Assembly (NCBI RefSeq): GCF_003989745.1
Contig: NZ_RZGS01000001.1
Span: 124,001-188,000, forward strand
Reading direction: 5' to 3'
DNA from: Legionella septentrionalis
GTDB lineage: Bacteria; Pseudomonadota; Gammaproteobacteria; Legionellales; Legionellaceae
DNA: 64,000 nucleotides
A program made the translations under genes and the position numbers. The stretch's first letter is position 1. Each line of letters starts with the position of its first letter. The notes beneath the pieces were generated by a model, which did not search any database, had not been told where the DNA came from, and saw only the letters and a program-made list of their open reading frames with translations. Positions 37,471 through 46,388 of this stretch are shown here, in pieces.

Positions 37471-37845
37471 GGATTTCCAAAACAATTTTATTGCGCAGCA
37501 TTTTAACAATACCTAAGCCTTTCCCGCAACCTGGAAGTAACTCTTGGCTTGCTTCATGGCATAGCTCATTCTGTATACAAAAGTGAAAAACATCATGGGT
37601 TAAATGCAGCCCCCGGGAGCTTCGGTACTAAGTGGCGCGAAAACTGTTGCAGTCTGATTGAAATAGGGTGTAGATTGTGGCTTGCCGGTGGCGCAAAAGC
37701 ATGGGCGGGTGATGGGGAGGACTAGCTTTGCCTTCGCCATTGCCAAGTATTCTTAACAGAATTCTTATGTTTTTATGTAGACTTGTTTCACAAATTAACA
37801 AGGCGTTGATATAATCCACGAGTTTCTTAACCCCAGGAGCAAATT
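37471..37845. other. 375-bp gap between divergent manC and a membrane-protein gene
   Basis: No supported gene. The manC-proximal part presumably holds its promoter, which I did not resolve. The right end holds the promoter listed at 37787-37815. A 63-codon leftward frame at 37628-37819 has no ribosome site and no protein-like composition. Confidence 0.5.
37787..37815 (+). promoter_or_regulatory. Sigma-70 promoter of the 37846 gene
   Basis: TTCACA at 37787-37792 and a perfect TATAAT at 37810-37815 are separated by exactly 17 bases. The start codon is about 30 bases further, with CAGGAGC as ribosome site. Confidence 0.7.
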
Positions 37846-38595
37846 ATGTTTTTTAGAAAATATTGGCCGTTGTTTGCAGCAGGCTTATTGGCTTTAGCAG
37901 TAGGCTTGATTGCCGGACTGGCACCTTTTGGACCTCTAGCAACTGCCATTCAGGCTCTTGCTTTTGGATTCGGGGCTTTGGGCGCTGCTGCTGTTCCAGT
38001 TGCCGCAGCACTTGTAGCGGTTGCCGCGGCTACAGTTACTCTGGCAGCCAGTTTGCTCTTCATCGGGGCGGTGGCTTTGATTGTTAAAGGCATCCAAATG
38101 ATTGCCGCTAGAGCCAGTGCCACAAGCACAAGCGAGGATTCCCATCCCAGTAATTCTATTATCTTAGAAGACCGCAGCGTGAAGGCTAATGGCTTGCACA
38201 ACCAGGCAACCCCGCTCTTAGACATTCAGGCAAATGAAGAAAGCGAGGAAGAGGAAGAAGAGGTTAAACAACCTGTTGTAGAAGAACCATCCAGTCCGGT
38301 GAAACCAGTGCCTCTTGTGGTAACACAAACGGAAGAAGTTATTGCCCTAGAAGAATCTAGTAACGTAAATGCGAAACAACCAAGCCCTAAAGTCGTAGTG
38401 CAGCAACAGCAAGAACCAAAAGAAGATACACAAACTCTTGTGCAGCAAGTTGAAAAACAGCCAGTCGAGGAAGCGATACAGTTGCAATCAATACTGAGAA
38501 CAGGTGTGGCTATGTTTCAAGTATCCAAAGAGCAGCAATCACAAGAGCAGCAACCAAAGCATGATATCAGCATGAATATGAACAATTCGCAGTAA
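37846..38595 (+). CDS. Membrane-anchored protein with Glu/Gln-rich tail, effector candidate
   Basis: 249 residues in two parts. Residues 1-90 are very hydrophobic, rich in Ala and Gly, and form two to three membrane helices (WPLFAAGLLALAVGLIAGL; VTLAASLLFIGAVALIVKG). Residues 95-249 are hydrophilic and disordered-looking: a run of Glu near 135-145 (ESEEEEEEVKQP), Pro-Val-Glu repeats, then Gln-rich stretches (VVVQQQQEPKE, KEQQSQEQQ). No family recognised. The strong promoter and terminator show a stand-alone unit. Composition recalls secreted effectors of this order, but no targeting motif proves it. Confidence 0.65.
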   Translation: MFFRKYWPLFAAGLLALAVGLIAGLAPFGPLATAIQALAFGFGALGAAAVPVAAALVAVAAATVTLAASLLFIGAVALIVKGIQMIAARASATSTSEDSHPSNSIILEDRSVKANGLHNQATPLLDIQANEESEEEEEEVKQPVVEEPSSPVKPVPLVVTQTEEVIALEESSNVNAKQPSPKVVVQQQQEPKEDTQTLVQQVEKQPVEEAIQLQSILRTGVAMFQVSKEQQSQEQQPKHDISMNMNNSQ

Positions 38596-38604
38596 TAACG
38601 GTTT

Positions 38605-38627
38605 AAACGCGGCTTTGCCGCGTTTTT
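38605..38627 (+). terminator. Intrinsic terminator
   Basis: AAACGCGGC at 38605-38613, loop TTT, GCCGCGTTT at 38617-38625, then further T. A perfect 9-bp GC-rich stem with a T-run on the plus strand, 10 bases after the stop of the preceding gene. Confidence 0.9.
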
Positions 38628-39189
38628 ATTCTCCCCATGGTTTTGCCAAATCATTTTCCAAATCAAATAAATTCAAAACCCGTCCTACCGTGTCATTCAC
38701 CAAATCTTCAATGCTTTGCGGCTTATGATAAAAAGCAGGCACGGGTGGAAAGATAATGCCGCCCATTTGGGTAATGGTGGCCATGTTTTGTAGGTGCATA
38801 AGATGCAAGGGTGCCTCGCGCGGCAGAATGACCAGCCGGCGGCGTTCTTTTAACACCACGTCGGCTGCACGAGTCAATAAATTGCCGGTAATGCCATGCG
38901 CGATTTCTCCTAAGGTTTTCATGGAGCAGGGCGCAATGATCATTCCCATGGTTTTATAGGAGCCACTGGCTATTGTGGCAGCAATGTCGCTGCATGGATG
39001 ATAGACGTCAGCCAAGGCTTTAAGCTCGTTTGCACTCAGTGAGGTTTCATAGGCACGTGTCATTTGGCCGGCCTTGGTGATCACCAGATGCGTTTCAACA
39101 GGCATGGAACGCAACACTTCAAGCATGCGGATCCCGTAAATGATTCCTGAAGAACCGCTAATACCGATTATTAAACGTGGTTTGTTCAT
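38626..39189 (-). CDS. ubiX: Flavin prenyltransferase UbiX
   Basis: 187 residues from ATG at 39189 (MNKPRLIIGISGSSG), preferred over an ATG four codons upstream because GAGA precedes it. The GISGSSGIIYGIRMLEVL start and the middle APCSMKTLGEIAHGITGNLLTRAADVVLKE are diagnostic. The enzyme joins dimethylallyl phosphate to FMN to make the prenyl-FMN cofactor of the ubiquinone decarboxylase UbiD. It is convergent with the gene at 37846 and divergent from metG. Confidence 0.95.
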   Translation of the reverse strand: MNKPRLIIGISGSSGIIYGIRMLEVLRSMPVETHLVITKAGQMTRAYETSLSANELKALADVYHPCSDIAATIASGSYKTMGMIIAPCSMKTLGEIAHGITGNLLTRAADVVLKERRRLVILPREAPLHLMHLQNMATITQMGGIIFPPVPAFYHKPQSIEDLVNDTVGRVLNLFDLENDLAKPWGE

Positions 39190-39300
39190 GATATGTCTCA
39201 ACTAGATACGGACTGGGCATGGCAAGCATTATAACGTATATGCAGCAATCCCTTCATAGATGCGTTATAATTCCGCATTTTCACTGCGTGGATGAGAGTT

Positions 39301-40947
39301 ATGACAACACGGCGTAAAATGCTGGTAACCAGTGCGCTGCCTTATGCCAATGGGCATTTGCATTTGGGGCATTTGGTTGAGCACATACAAACCGACATTT
39401 GGGTACGGACGCACAAGATGCTTGGCCATCAATGCGTGAGCGTGTGCGGTGATGATGCACACGGAACCCCCATTATGCTAAAGGCGGAACAACTTGGCAT
39501 GACGCCGGAAGCCTTAACTCTGGAAATGAAACAAAGCCATGAACGCGATTTTGCTCAGTTCAGCATTGCATACGATTGTTACCATACTACTCATTCCAGA
39601 GAAAACCAGGAGCTGGCAAGCGAGATTTATCACAAGTTGCAAGCGCGCGGCGATATCATAAAAAAAGTCATTCGCCAGGCTTACGATCCGGTTAAAGAAA
39701 TGTTTTTGCCGGATCGTTATGTGAAAGGCACGTGTCCGAAATGCGGCGCCTCAGATCAATATGGGGATAATTGTGAAGCTTGTGGCGCAACTTATGCACC
39801 TATTGATCTTTTAAATCCGCTTTCTGCGATTTCAGGGGCGAAGCCTATCGAGAAAGAATCAGAGCATTATTTTTTTGATTTACCCCGCTATGAAGCGTTG
39901 CTTAAAGAATGGACGCACCAGGGGCATTTGCAGGAAGAAGTGGCAAACAAACTGGATGAATGGTTTGCAGCCGGCTTGAAACAATGGGATATTTCGCGCG
40001 ATGCGCCTTATTTTGGTTTCCCCATTCCCGATGCAAAAGATAAATATTTCTATGTTTGGCTGGATGCGCCCATCGGCTATATGGCCAGTTTTAAAAAATA
40101 TTGCGATACGCACGGTGTATCTTTTGCAGAGTTTTGGGACAAGGATGCAGGCACTGAACTTTATCATTTCGTCGGTAAAGACATTGTTTATTTCCATGCC
40201 TTGTTTTGGCCGGCTTTGTTGGCAGGCAGCGGGCATCGTTTACCGACTGCTGTATTTACCCATGGCTTTTTGACGGTGGATGGGCAAAAAATGTCAAAAT
40301 CCCGCGGCACTTTCATTGAAGCCCGCACTTATCTTGCCCACCTAAACCCCGAATATTTGCGCTATTATTTTGCTGCCAAATTAAATGGGCGGGTGGATGA
40401 TTTGGATTTGAATTTTGAAGATTTTACCAATCGGGTTAATGCAGACTTGGTGGGTAAAGTCGTCAACATAGCCAGCCGTTGTGCCGGATTTATCAATAAA
40501 AAATTTGCTAATCAATTAGCCGATAGCATAAGCGAACCTGCGCTTTATGCTGAACTCTTGGCAGAGCGGCGCCAGGTTATTCAAGCATTCGTGGATCGTG
40601 ATTATGCACAAGCCATCCGTTTAATCATGGATTTGGCAGGACGCGTTAACCAATACATCGATGCTGAAAAGCCATGGGTTTTGGCCAAGGAGCCTGAGCG
40701 CCTGGCAGATGTGCAAGCAGTCTGTACGATGGGGCTTAATTTATTCCGCATCCTCATTACCTACTTAAAACCCGTGCTGCCGCAGATGGCAGCCTCTGCT
40801 GAACAATTTTTAAATTGTGAACCATTAACCTGGGACAGTATTGATGAGCCGTTAACAAACCATAAAATCAATAGTTTTGTGCCGCTCATGGTGCGGGTTG
40901 AAAAAGATAAAATTGCAGCAATGCTTGAGGCGGGGAAGGCAAGCTGA
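39301..40947 (+). CDS. metG: Methionyl-tRNA synthetase, short form
   Basis: 548 residues from ATG at 39301. The HIGH motif appears as HLGH in [14 protein letters not shown], and KMSKSRG lies near 330. A zinc-binding insert has [18 protein letters not shown] near 145-160, and [12 protein letters not shown]-like [15 protein letters not shown] near 228. E. coli MetG is 677 residues with a C-terminal EMAP/Trbp dimerisation domain; that domain is absent here, as in other short forms. Its stop overlaps the next start (TGATG). Confidence 0.96.
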   Translation: MTTRRKMLVTSALPYANGHLHLGHLVEHIQTDIWVRTHKMLGHQCVSVCGDDAHGTPIMLKAEQLGMTPEALTLEMKQSHERDFAQFSIAYDCYHTTHSRENQELASEIYHKLQARGDIIKKVIRQAYDPVKEMFLPDRYVKGTCPKCGASDQYGDNCEACGATYAPIDLLNPLSAISGAKPIEKESEHYFFDLPRYEALLKEWTHQGHLQEEVANKLDEWFAAGLKQWDISRDAPYFGFPIPDAKDKYFYVWLDAPIGYMASFKKYCDTHGVSFAEFWDKDAGTELYHFVGKDIVYFHALFWPALLAGSGHRLPTAVFTHGFLTVDGQKMSKSRGTFIEARTYLAHLNPEYLRYYFAAKLNGRVDDLDLNFEDFTNRVNADLVGKVVNIASRCAGFINKKFANQLADSISEPALYAELLAERRQVIQAFVDRDYAQAIRLIMDLAGRVNQYIDAEKPWVLAKEPERLADVQAVCTMGLNLFRILITYLKPVLPQMAASAEQFLNCEPLTWDSIDEPLTNHKINSFVPLMVRVEKDKIAAMLEAGKAS

Positions 40948-41552
40948 TGGTTGATGTAAAAGATATCGATGCTTTATTGCCACAAACACAATGCGGCGAA
41001 TGCAGTTATGCCGGTTGTTTACCTTATGCTGAAGCCCTGGCACGCGGACATGCTTCGATTAACCGGTGCCCGCCGGGTGGCGTGAATACATTGCAGGCTT
41101 TGGGGCAATTGTTGCGTGTGGATGCTTCTCCCTATATGGCCGACATGGATGCAAATACCAGACAGCCTTCAGTGGCGAGGATACGTGAGGATGAGTGCAT
41201 TGGTTGCACGAAATGCATTAACGCGTGCCCTGTGGATGCAATCATAGGCAGCGGCAAGCTGCTGCATGCGGTTTTATCCCATGAATGCACGGGCTGTGGC
41301 TTGTGTGTGGAACCCTGTCCTGTGGACTGCATTGACCTATTGCCGTTGCCGGAACCTGCCTATAACCCGGAAATTGCACGTGAGCGCCATCATGCACGGC
41401 AAGTTCGCCTGTTGCGTGAAGAGCATGAAAAACAGCAAGCTTACCGCGACAAAAAACGCCTCGCCCGGCAGGCTGCCGATAAGGAACAAGATTTGCAGGC
41501 TAAAAAAGAATTCATTCTGCAAGCCTTGGCAAGAAAGGCACAAGCGGGATGA
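40947..41552 (+). CDS. RnfB-like ferredoxin without membrane anchor
   Basis: 201 residues. An N-terminal 4Fe-4S domain of Fe-S/RnfB type ([20 protein letters not shown], then NRCPPGG) is followed by two CxxCxxCxxxCP ferredoxin clusters ([32 protein letters not shown]) and a charged helical tail. RnfB/RsxB proteins normally begin with a membrane helix; here that helix is missing and no other rnf/rsx gene is near. The next gene is nth, as at the end of rsxABCDGE-nth in E. coli, so this looks like the reduced remnant of that cluster. It overlaps metG by one base. Confidence 0.88.
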   Translation: MVDVKDIDALLPQTQCGECSYAGCLPYAEALARGHASINRCPPGGVNTLQALGQLLRVDASPYMADMDANTRQPSVARIREDECIGCTKCINACPVDAIIGSGKLLHAVLSHECTGCGLCVEPCPVDCIDLLPLPEPAYNPEIARERHHARQVRLLREEHEKQQAYRDKKRLARQAADKEQDLQAKKEFILQALARKAQAG

Positions 41553-41559
41553 TATCAGC

Positions 41560-42195
41560 ATGAATAAAGAAAAAAGACGGGAAATCTTTGAGCGGTTTCG
41601 CGCCGAAAATCCGCATCCTACTACCGAGCTTTGCTATAAAACCCCATTTGAATTATTAATTGCCGTTATTTTATCAGCACAAGCTACGGACTCCGGGGTA
41701 AATAAAGCGACTGCCAAATTATACGCAGTCGCCAATACGCCGAAAGCTATATTGGCTTTGGGTGAAGAAGGCCTTAAAGAGTATGTCAAATCCATCGGCT
41801 TATATAATAGCAAGGCCGCTAACATCATAAAAACATGTGAGTTGCTATTGAGCAAATACGACGGCGAGGTTCCGCAAACGCGTGAAGAATTGGAAGCCTT
41901 GCCGGGAGTAGGGCGTAAAACGGCAAATGTCATTTTAAATACGCTATATGGTCAGCCAGTAATTCCTGTGGATACGCATGTATTCCGTGTTTCCAACCGT
42001 ACTGGCATAGCCAAAGGAAAAACTCCCCTGGCTGTAGAGAAAGCTTTGTTGCGACACGTAGACAAGGAATTTTTAGTAAATGCCCACCATTGGCTGGTGC
42101 TGCACGGGCGCTACGTTTGTGTTGCCAAAAAGCCGCATTGCCCTGCATGCATTATCCGCGATCTATGTGAATATAAGCATAAGACTATTGAATAA
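41560..42195 (+). CDS. nth: Endonuclease III
   Basis: 211 residues, identical in length to E. coli Nth. The helix-hairpin-helix LPGVGRKTANVILNTLYG (near 112-130) carries the catalytic Lys, and the catalytic Asp is in PVDTHVFRVSNR. The C-terminal 4Fe-4S ligands read C-x6-C-x2-C-x5-C (CVAKKPHCPACIIRDLC). It removes oxidised pyrimidines and nicks abasic sites in base-excision repair. It starts 7 bases after the RnfB-like gene. Confidence 0.97.
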   Translation: MNKEKRREIFERFRAENPHPTTELCYKTPFELLIAVILSAQATDSGVNKATAKLYAVANTPKAILALGEEGLKEYVKSIGLYNSKAANIIKTCELLLSKYDGEVPQTREELEALPGVGRKTANVILNTLYGQPVIPVDTHVFRVSNRTGIAKGKTPLAVEKALLRHVDKEFLVNAHHWLVLHGRYVCVAKKPHCPACIIRDLCEYKHKTIE

Positions 42196-42199
42196 CTGT

Positions 42200-42235
42200 T
42201 TGAGCATAAGCCGCTCTTCGTCGGCTTATGCTCAA
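42200..42235. terminator. Perfect 14-bp hairpin between convergent nth and glmU
   Basis: TTGAGCATAAGCCG at 42200-42213 pairs exactly with 42222-42235 around an 8-base loop. It begins just after the nth stop, and the glmU stop codon lies within its right arm, so it can end both transcripts. Neither side has a strong T-run. Confidence 0.7.
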
Positions 42236-43602
42236 GTTTCCCGCTTTTTAGGCCTGGCCCAGCCATACACGGTTTTTTGTTTGGCTTCAGTCAGGGTTAA
42301 CTCCCCCGGCGGAACATTTTTCCGGATGGTGCTGCCAGCGCCGATTGTCGCATTTTCACCTATGGTGACAGGGGCTATCAATTGGGTATCCGAGCCCACA
42401 AAAACGCCATCTTCAATGATGGTATGATGTTTATTTGCGCCATCATAATTACAAGTGATGGTTCCCGCGCCGATGTTGACGTTTTTGCCTATGCTGACAT
42501 CGCCCAGATAACTTAAATGGCTGGCTTTGCTGTTGGCAGCGAAAACCGCATTTTTGGTTTCAACGAAGTTGCCGATTTTGCACTGGACGCCAAGCTGCGT
42601 TCCTGGCCTTAAGCGTGCAAAAGGGCCTATATGGCAACCATCCCCTATGATGCAATCTTCAAGAATACTGTTGGCCAATATCTCGCAATTATCGCCTAAG
42701 GTCACATTATTCAATAGGCAATTGGGGGCAATTTTACAGTTATTGCCCAGGGTGACCCGGCCCGCAAATACGGTGTTAACATCAATAAATACATCCATGC
42801 CACAATGCAATTCGCCACGGATATCGATGCGGGCTGCATCAGCCAGCGTTACCCCTTGTAACATTAAATCTTCTGCGAGCCATGACTGATATACGCGCTC
42901 CAATTGCTGTAACTGCAAGCGATTGTTCACGCCGCAGATTTCGCGAAAATCAGCAGTTTCCTGTGAAGCAATGTGCACGCCATCGCTTACTGCCATTTGA
43001 ATAATTTCCGTTAAATAATATTCGCCCTGCGCATTATCATTATTTAATCGCGGCAGCCAGCGTTGTAACAGGGAAGCATTCGTGCAGCAAATGCCACTGT
43101 AAATTTCCTGAATATCGCGCTCCACGGGGGTCGCATCTTTTTCTTCAACGATGGTTTGTATGTATCCGCCATTGCGTATGATGCGCCCAAGGCCGGTAGG
43201 GTCGGGTACGGTTGCCAGCAATAGGCTTAACGAAGTTTGCTCCCTGACATTGCCTGCCACCAGCGCTTGCAGAGTAGATTGACGGATTAAAGGGACATCG
43301 GCTGATAAAATTAAAACTTGGCTTGCAGCCGGGATAAAAGGCAATGCCTGCATTACGGCATGCCCGGTTCCTAATTGCTGTTCCTGTTTCACCCAATGGA
43401 TGGGTAATGCATTTAATTTTTGTTGGATTTGTTCACCCTCATGCCCAATGATCACATGGATTTTTTCAGGATTAAGGGTAAGCGCGGTTTCAACTACGCG
43501 CTGCAACATCGGTTTTCCGCCAATTTCATGCAATACTTTTGGCGTTTTTGAATGCATGCGTTTTCCCTGACCTGCCGCCAAAACAACAATATGAAGGTTC
43601 AT
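42232..43602 (-). CDS. glmU: Bifunctional N-acetylglucosamine-1-phosphate uridyltransferase / glucosamine-1-phosphate acetyltransferase
   Basis: 456 residues from ATG at 43602, with AAGGA 8 bases upstream; the same length as E. coli GlmU. The uridyltransferase part starts VVLAAGQGKRMHSKTPKVLHEIGGKPML. The C-terminal half is a left-handed beta-helix of hexapeptide repeats with FVETKNAVF, SHLSYLGDVSIGKNVNIGAGTITCNYDGANK. It makes UDP-GlcNAc for peptidoglycan and lipopolysaccharide. GlmS, often adjacent, is not present. Confidence 0.97.
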   Translation of the reverse strand: MNLHIVVLAAGQGKRMHSKTPKVLHEIGGKPMLQRVVETALTLNPEKIHVIIGHEGEQIQQKLNALPIHWVKQEQQLGTGHAVMQALPFIPAASQVLILSADVPLIRQSTLQALVAGNVREQTSLSLLLATVPDPTGLGRIIRNGGYIQTIVEEKDATPVERDIQEIYSGICCTNASLLQRWLPRLNNDNAQGEYYLTEIIQMAVSDGVHIASQETADFREICGVNNRLQLQQLERVYQSWLAEDLMLQGVTLADAARIDIRGELHCGMDVFIDVNTVFAGRVTLGNNCKIAPNCLLNNVTLGDNCEILANSILEDCIIGDGCHIGPFARLRPGTQLGVQCKIGNFVETKNAVFAANSKASHLSYLGDVSIGKNVNIGAGTITCNYDGANKHHTIIEDGVFVGSDTQLIAPVTIGENATIGAGSTIRKNVPPGELTLTEAKQKTVYGWARPKKRET

Positions 43603-43677
43603 GTTTAATTCCTTGATGAATTGCAGACTTAACAAATGCTGCTATGATAAAAAAATTGCCGGGAAAGGAGTAGTGTT

Positions 43678-44664
43678 ATGAGTATTTTTCTTCATTTAAT
43701 GAAACAATTATTGATTGATGAAATTGCAGAAGCCATTGCAGCTTCAAAAGCAAAAGATCAGTCTTTTCTGAACGGTTTTTTTTCGGCCGTTGGTTTGGGC
43801 GGGCGCGATCTTAAATTGTCAGCAGCGAAACGTAAGAAATTAGAAGAGCTCCACAATCAAATCACCAATTTTGTGGCGGGCAAAGATGATGAGGAAAGTT
43901 ATAAAAAATTATCCACGCTGGTAACGGATTGCAAGACAGAACTCATCAGTTTGTGTTCCAAGCATACCCACCCTACCGGCGAGACTGAAAAATCCTTAAG
44001 CGATTTATTGGATTTAATGCTGCTTATCCATAAAAAATTAGAAACGGAAGAATTACTCAATATTGCTTATGATAAAGAGAGCCCTTTGAGCATGTTTCTT
44101 TTGAGCGGGGCTGCTTACTATACCCAAAACGTGGTCCGCCTGAAAAAGACTAGTTTTTGGGAAAGAATCCTGAATAACCCGGCTATTTCAAATAATCTGG
44201 AAATAAGGCAAGAAAAAGAAGAAATTTTAAAGAATGAAATTAATTCTTGTAAGGAACATTTGAAGACTCTGGACAAGGAAAGTGAAAACTATAACGTAAT
44301 CACCAATAAAATTGTGCAGCAAGCCATTACTAATTTAAAACATGGTAATCAAGATAAATGTGCCCAGAAGCGCAAACATATAGGTTTCTTTGGCGAGTGT
44401 ATGGATAATGCGCTGGAGCACATTGAACTGATAAAGAAGCAAGAAAACGAGAGGCGCAGAGAAAAACTCCCTCTACAGTCTAAGATCATTGACAAAAATG
44501 CCCAGCAGTCAGGGAGCGGGGTGGTGGAAAAAACGGTTGAACAAAATGAAACCATCCCACCGCTGCAACAGCAAGGGGAAGTGGTGCAAGGCTTGACAAA
44601 TTCATCCATCATAGAAGAAAACAATGAAGAGGAAGTAAAGAGCCAACACCAAGCACGTACATAG
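43678..44664 (+). CDS. Coiled-coil hypothetical protein with C-terminal Glu block, effector candidate
   Basis: 328 residues, soluble and mostly helical, with charged coiled-coil stretches (residues 50-70, 180-225, 255-270). AAAGGAG lies before the ATG, and TTGCAG (43621-43626) with TATGAT (43643-43648), 16 bases apart, is a likely promoter. No family recognised. The last 30 residues contain EENNEEEVKSQ, a Glu block 8-18 residues from the end, which resembles the E-block signal of Dot/Icm substrates. It stands alone between divergent glmU and convergent ansA. Confidence 0.65.
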   Translation: MSIFLHLMKQLLIDEIAEAIAASKAKDQSFLNGFFSAVGLGGRDLKLSAAKRKKLEELHNQITNFVAGKDDEESYKKLSTLVTDCKTELISLCSKHTHPTGETEKSLSDLLDLMLLIHKKLETEELLNIAYDKESPLSMFLLSGAAYYTQNVVRLKKTSFWERILNNPAISNNLEIRQEKEEILKNEINSCKEHLKTLDKESENYNVITNKIVQQAITNLKHGNQDKCAQKRKHIGFFGECMDNALEHIELIKKQENERRREKLPLQSKIIDKNAQQSGSGVVEKTVEQNETIPPLQQQGEVVQGLTNSSIIEENNEEEVKSQHQART

Positions 44665-45675
44665 CTAGTGGCTTAATTCCCCGCATAGGTTAGCCTCCAT
44701 TAACCGTTTAATTTGCTTAATATCGGAAGTTTTGCTCAAAAGATATAAAAGCTTGCAATGGGCAGCTTCCGGCGTCATATCATGCCCGCTGATCAATCCG
44801 GCTTCCTTTAAAGTAAAACCGGTCGCATATTGATTCATTTCAACATGCCCGTGTTGGCATTGCGTGCAATTTACAATGACGACGCCGCGATCGCAGGCTT
44901 CTTTTAACAAGTGCAGAAAGCGCGGATCATTGTTTTGTGCGTTGCCAGCCCCATAGGTTTCCAGAATTAAACCACGCAAAGGTTGTTGCAAAATATAAGC
45001 TAATACTTCGGTGGCAAAACCCGGGAATAAGCGGAAATTGGCTATAAAATGCGGTTCTATGGTTTGTAGACGGAATGGATTATTGTGTACTGGTAGCAAC
45101 AAGTCTTCGTGAAGTTTGATATCAATTCCTATCGAAGCAAGCGGCGGGAAATTTGGGGAGTCAAACGCAGCGAAACGCTGGGCACTGACTTTTTGCGAGC
45201 GGTTTCCCCGTAACAAGCTTTGATTAAAATAAATGCAAACTTCTTTAAGCGATTGATGCGCGCACAACCACAAGGAAGTAATGACGTTATCGATGGCATC
45301 ATTGCGGATTTCTGACAAAGGTATTTGTGATCCGGTCAAAATAACGGGTTTATGCAAGTTTTCCAGCATAAAAGACAAGGCGGAGGCGGTATACGCCATG
45401 GTGTCGGTACCGTGGAAAATAACAAAGCCGTCGAAATTGGCATACTCTTGTGCAATGTCTTTGGCGATACGGTTCCATTCACGTACGGTCATGTTCGAAG
45501 AGTCAAGCAGCGGCGTGTATTCTTTAATGACGTATTGCGGCATGTCTTTATGCAGGAAAGCGGGGATTCGTTCCAAGGCTTTTTTTACATAACCTTGCAT
45601 CGGCGCATACCCATGGCCGGTTTTAATGCTGCTGATGGTTCCACCTGTATTGATAATTAAAATCTTTTTTTTCAT
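44665..45675 (-). CDS. ansA: Type I (cytoplasmic) L-asparaginase
   Basis: 336 residues, close to E. coli AnsA (338). The first catalytic Thr is in IINTGGTISS near residue 12, and the second triad is in FHGTDTMAYTASALSFML near 90-95. VILTGSQIPLSEIRNDA and the later NCTQCQHGHVEMNQYATG also fit the family. There is no signal peptide, so it is the cytoplasmic form. It hydrolyses asparagine to aspartate and ammonia. The adjacent stretch up to rppH (45676-45863) shows no gene. Confidence 0.95.
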   Translation of the reverse strand: MKKKILIINTGGTISSIKTGHGYAPMQGYVKKALERIPAFLHKDMPQYVIKEYTPLLDSSNMTVREWNRIAKDIAQEYANFDGFVIFHGTDTMAYTASALSFMLENLHKPVILTGSQIPLSEIRNDAIDNVITSLWLCAHQSLKEVCIYFNQSLLRGNRSQKVSAQRFAAFDSPNFPPLASIGIDIKLHEDLLLPVHNNPFRLQTIEPHFIANFRLFPGFATEVLAYILQQPLRGLILETYGAGNAQNNDPRFLHLLKEACDRGVVIVNCTQCQHGHVEMNQYATGFTLKEAGLISGHDMTPEAAHCKLLYLLSKTSDIKQIKRLMEANLCGELSH

Positions 45676-45863
45676 GTTTGCTTTGCCTAAAAATGATCAT
45701 GCAGAATGCTGGCGTGTTCCTCTGCGTAGGCTTGCATCTTAGCAAAGAAATGGCAAAACAAACTAAACTATTTATTAGAAGAGGTGGCGCTATAGGTTTA
45801 TTTGCCAAAGTCTTGCATTTTATGAAAAAATCAGCGTATTAATGGTTAATGTAAGCAGTAAAC

Positions 45864-46388
45864 ATGATAGTTGATCGTGCCGGCTACCGGTTAAATGTTG
45901 GAATTATTCTAGTCAATGAATCCGGCCGCGTGTTTTGGGGAAGACGACATGGTCACGATGCCTGGCAATTTCCTCAGGGTGGATTGGCCAGCGGTGAAAC
46001 CGCATTGGAAGCCATGTTTCGTGAGTTGCGCGAAGAAATAGGCTTGGAACGTGAAGATATTGAAGTCTTGGGTTCTACCAAGCGCTGGCTTAAATATCGC
46101 CTTCCCAAACAATATTTGCGCCACGGCAGCGAACCTTTGGTTATTGGCCAGAAGCAGAAATGGTATTTGTTACGATTAGTAGCCAGCGAACAAAAAGTCC
46201 GTTTGGATTTAAGTGATTCCCCAGAGTTTGATAGCTGGCGCTGGATCGATTACTACGAGCCTCAGGAACAAGTTATTTTTTTTAAAAAACAAGTCTATAT
46301 GCAGGCTTTAAAAGAACTCGAATATTTCTTGAAAAGACGGCGTAATCCTTATGGGCTACGCCGCAAACGAGGCAATCATGGTCGTTAA
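45864..46388 (+). CDS. rppH: RNA pyrophosphohydrolase RppH
   Basis: 174 residues, standard length. After GYRLNVGIILVNESGRVFWGRR, the Nudix box GGLASGETALEAMFRELREE (near 38-60) matches GX5EX7REUXEEXGU fully. The C-terminal WRWIDYYEPQEQVIFFKKQVY is RppH-specific. It removes pyrophosphate from 5' ends of mRNA and so starts decay. The ptsP start follows its stop without a gap; the rppH-ptsP-lgt-thyA order is widespread in gammaproteobacteria. Confidence 0.97.
   Translation: MIVDRAGYRLNVGIILVNESGRVFWGRRHGHDAWQFPQGGLASGETALEAMFRELREEIGLEREDIEVLGSTKRWLKYRLPKQYLRHGSEPLVIGQKQKWYLLRLVASEQKVRLDLSDSPEFDSWRWIDYYEPQEQVIFFKKQVYMQALKELEYFLKRRRNPYGLRRKRGNHGR

Noticed and set aside
37628-37819. 63-codon leftward frame between manC and the 37846 gene
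   Set aside because: No ribosome site, low-quality composition, and it covers the strong promoter at 37787-37815.
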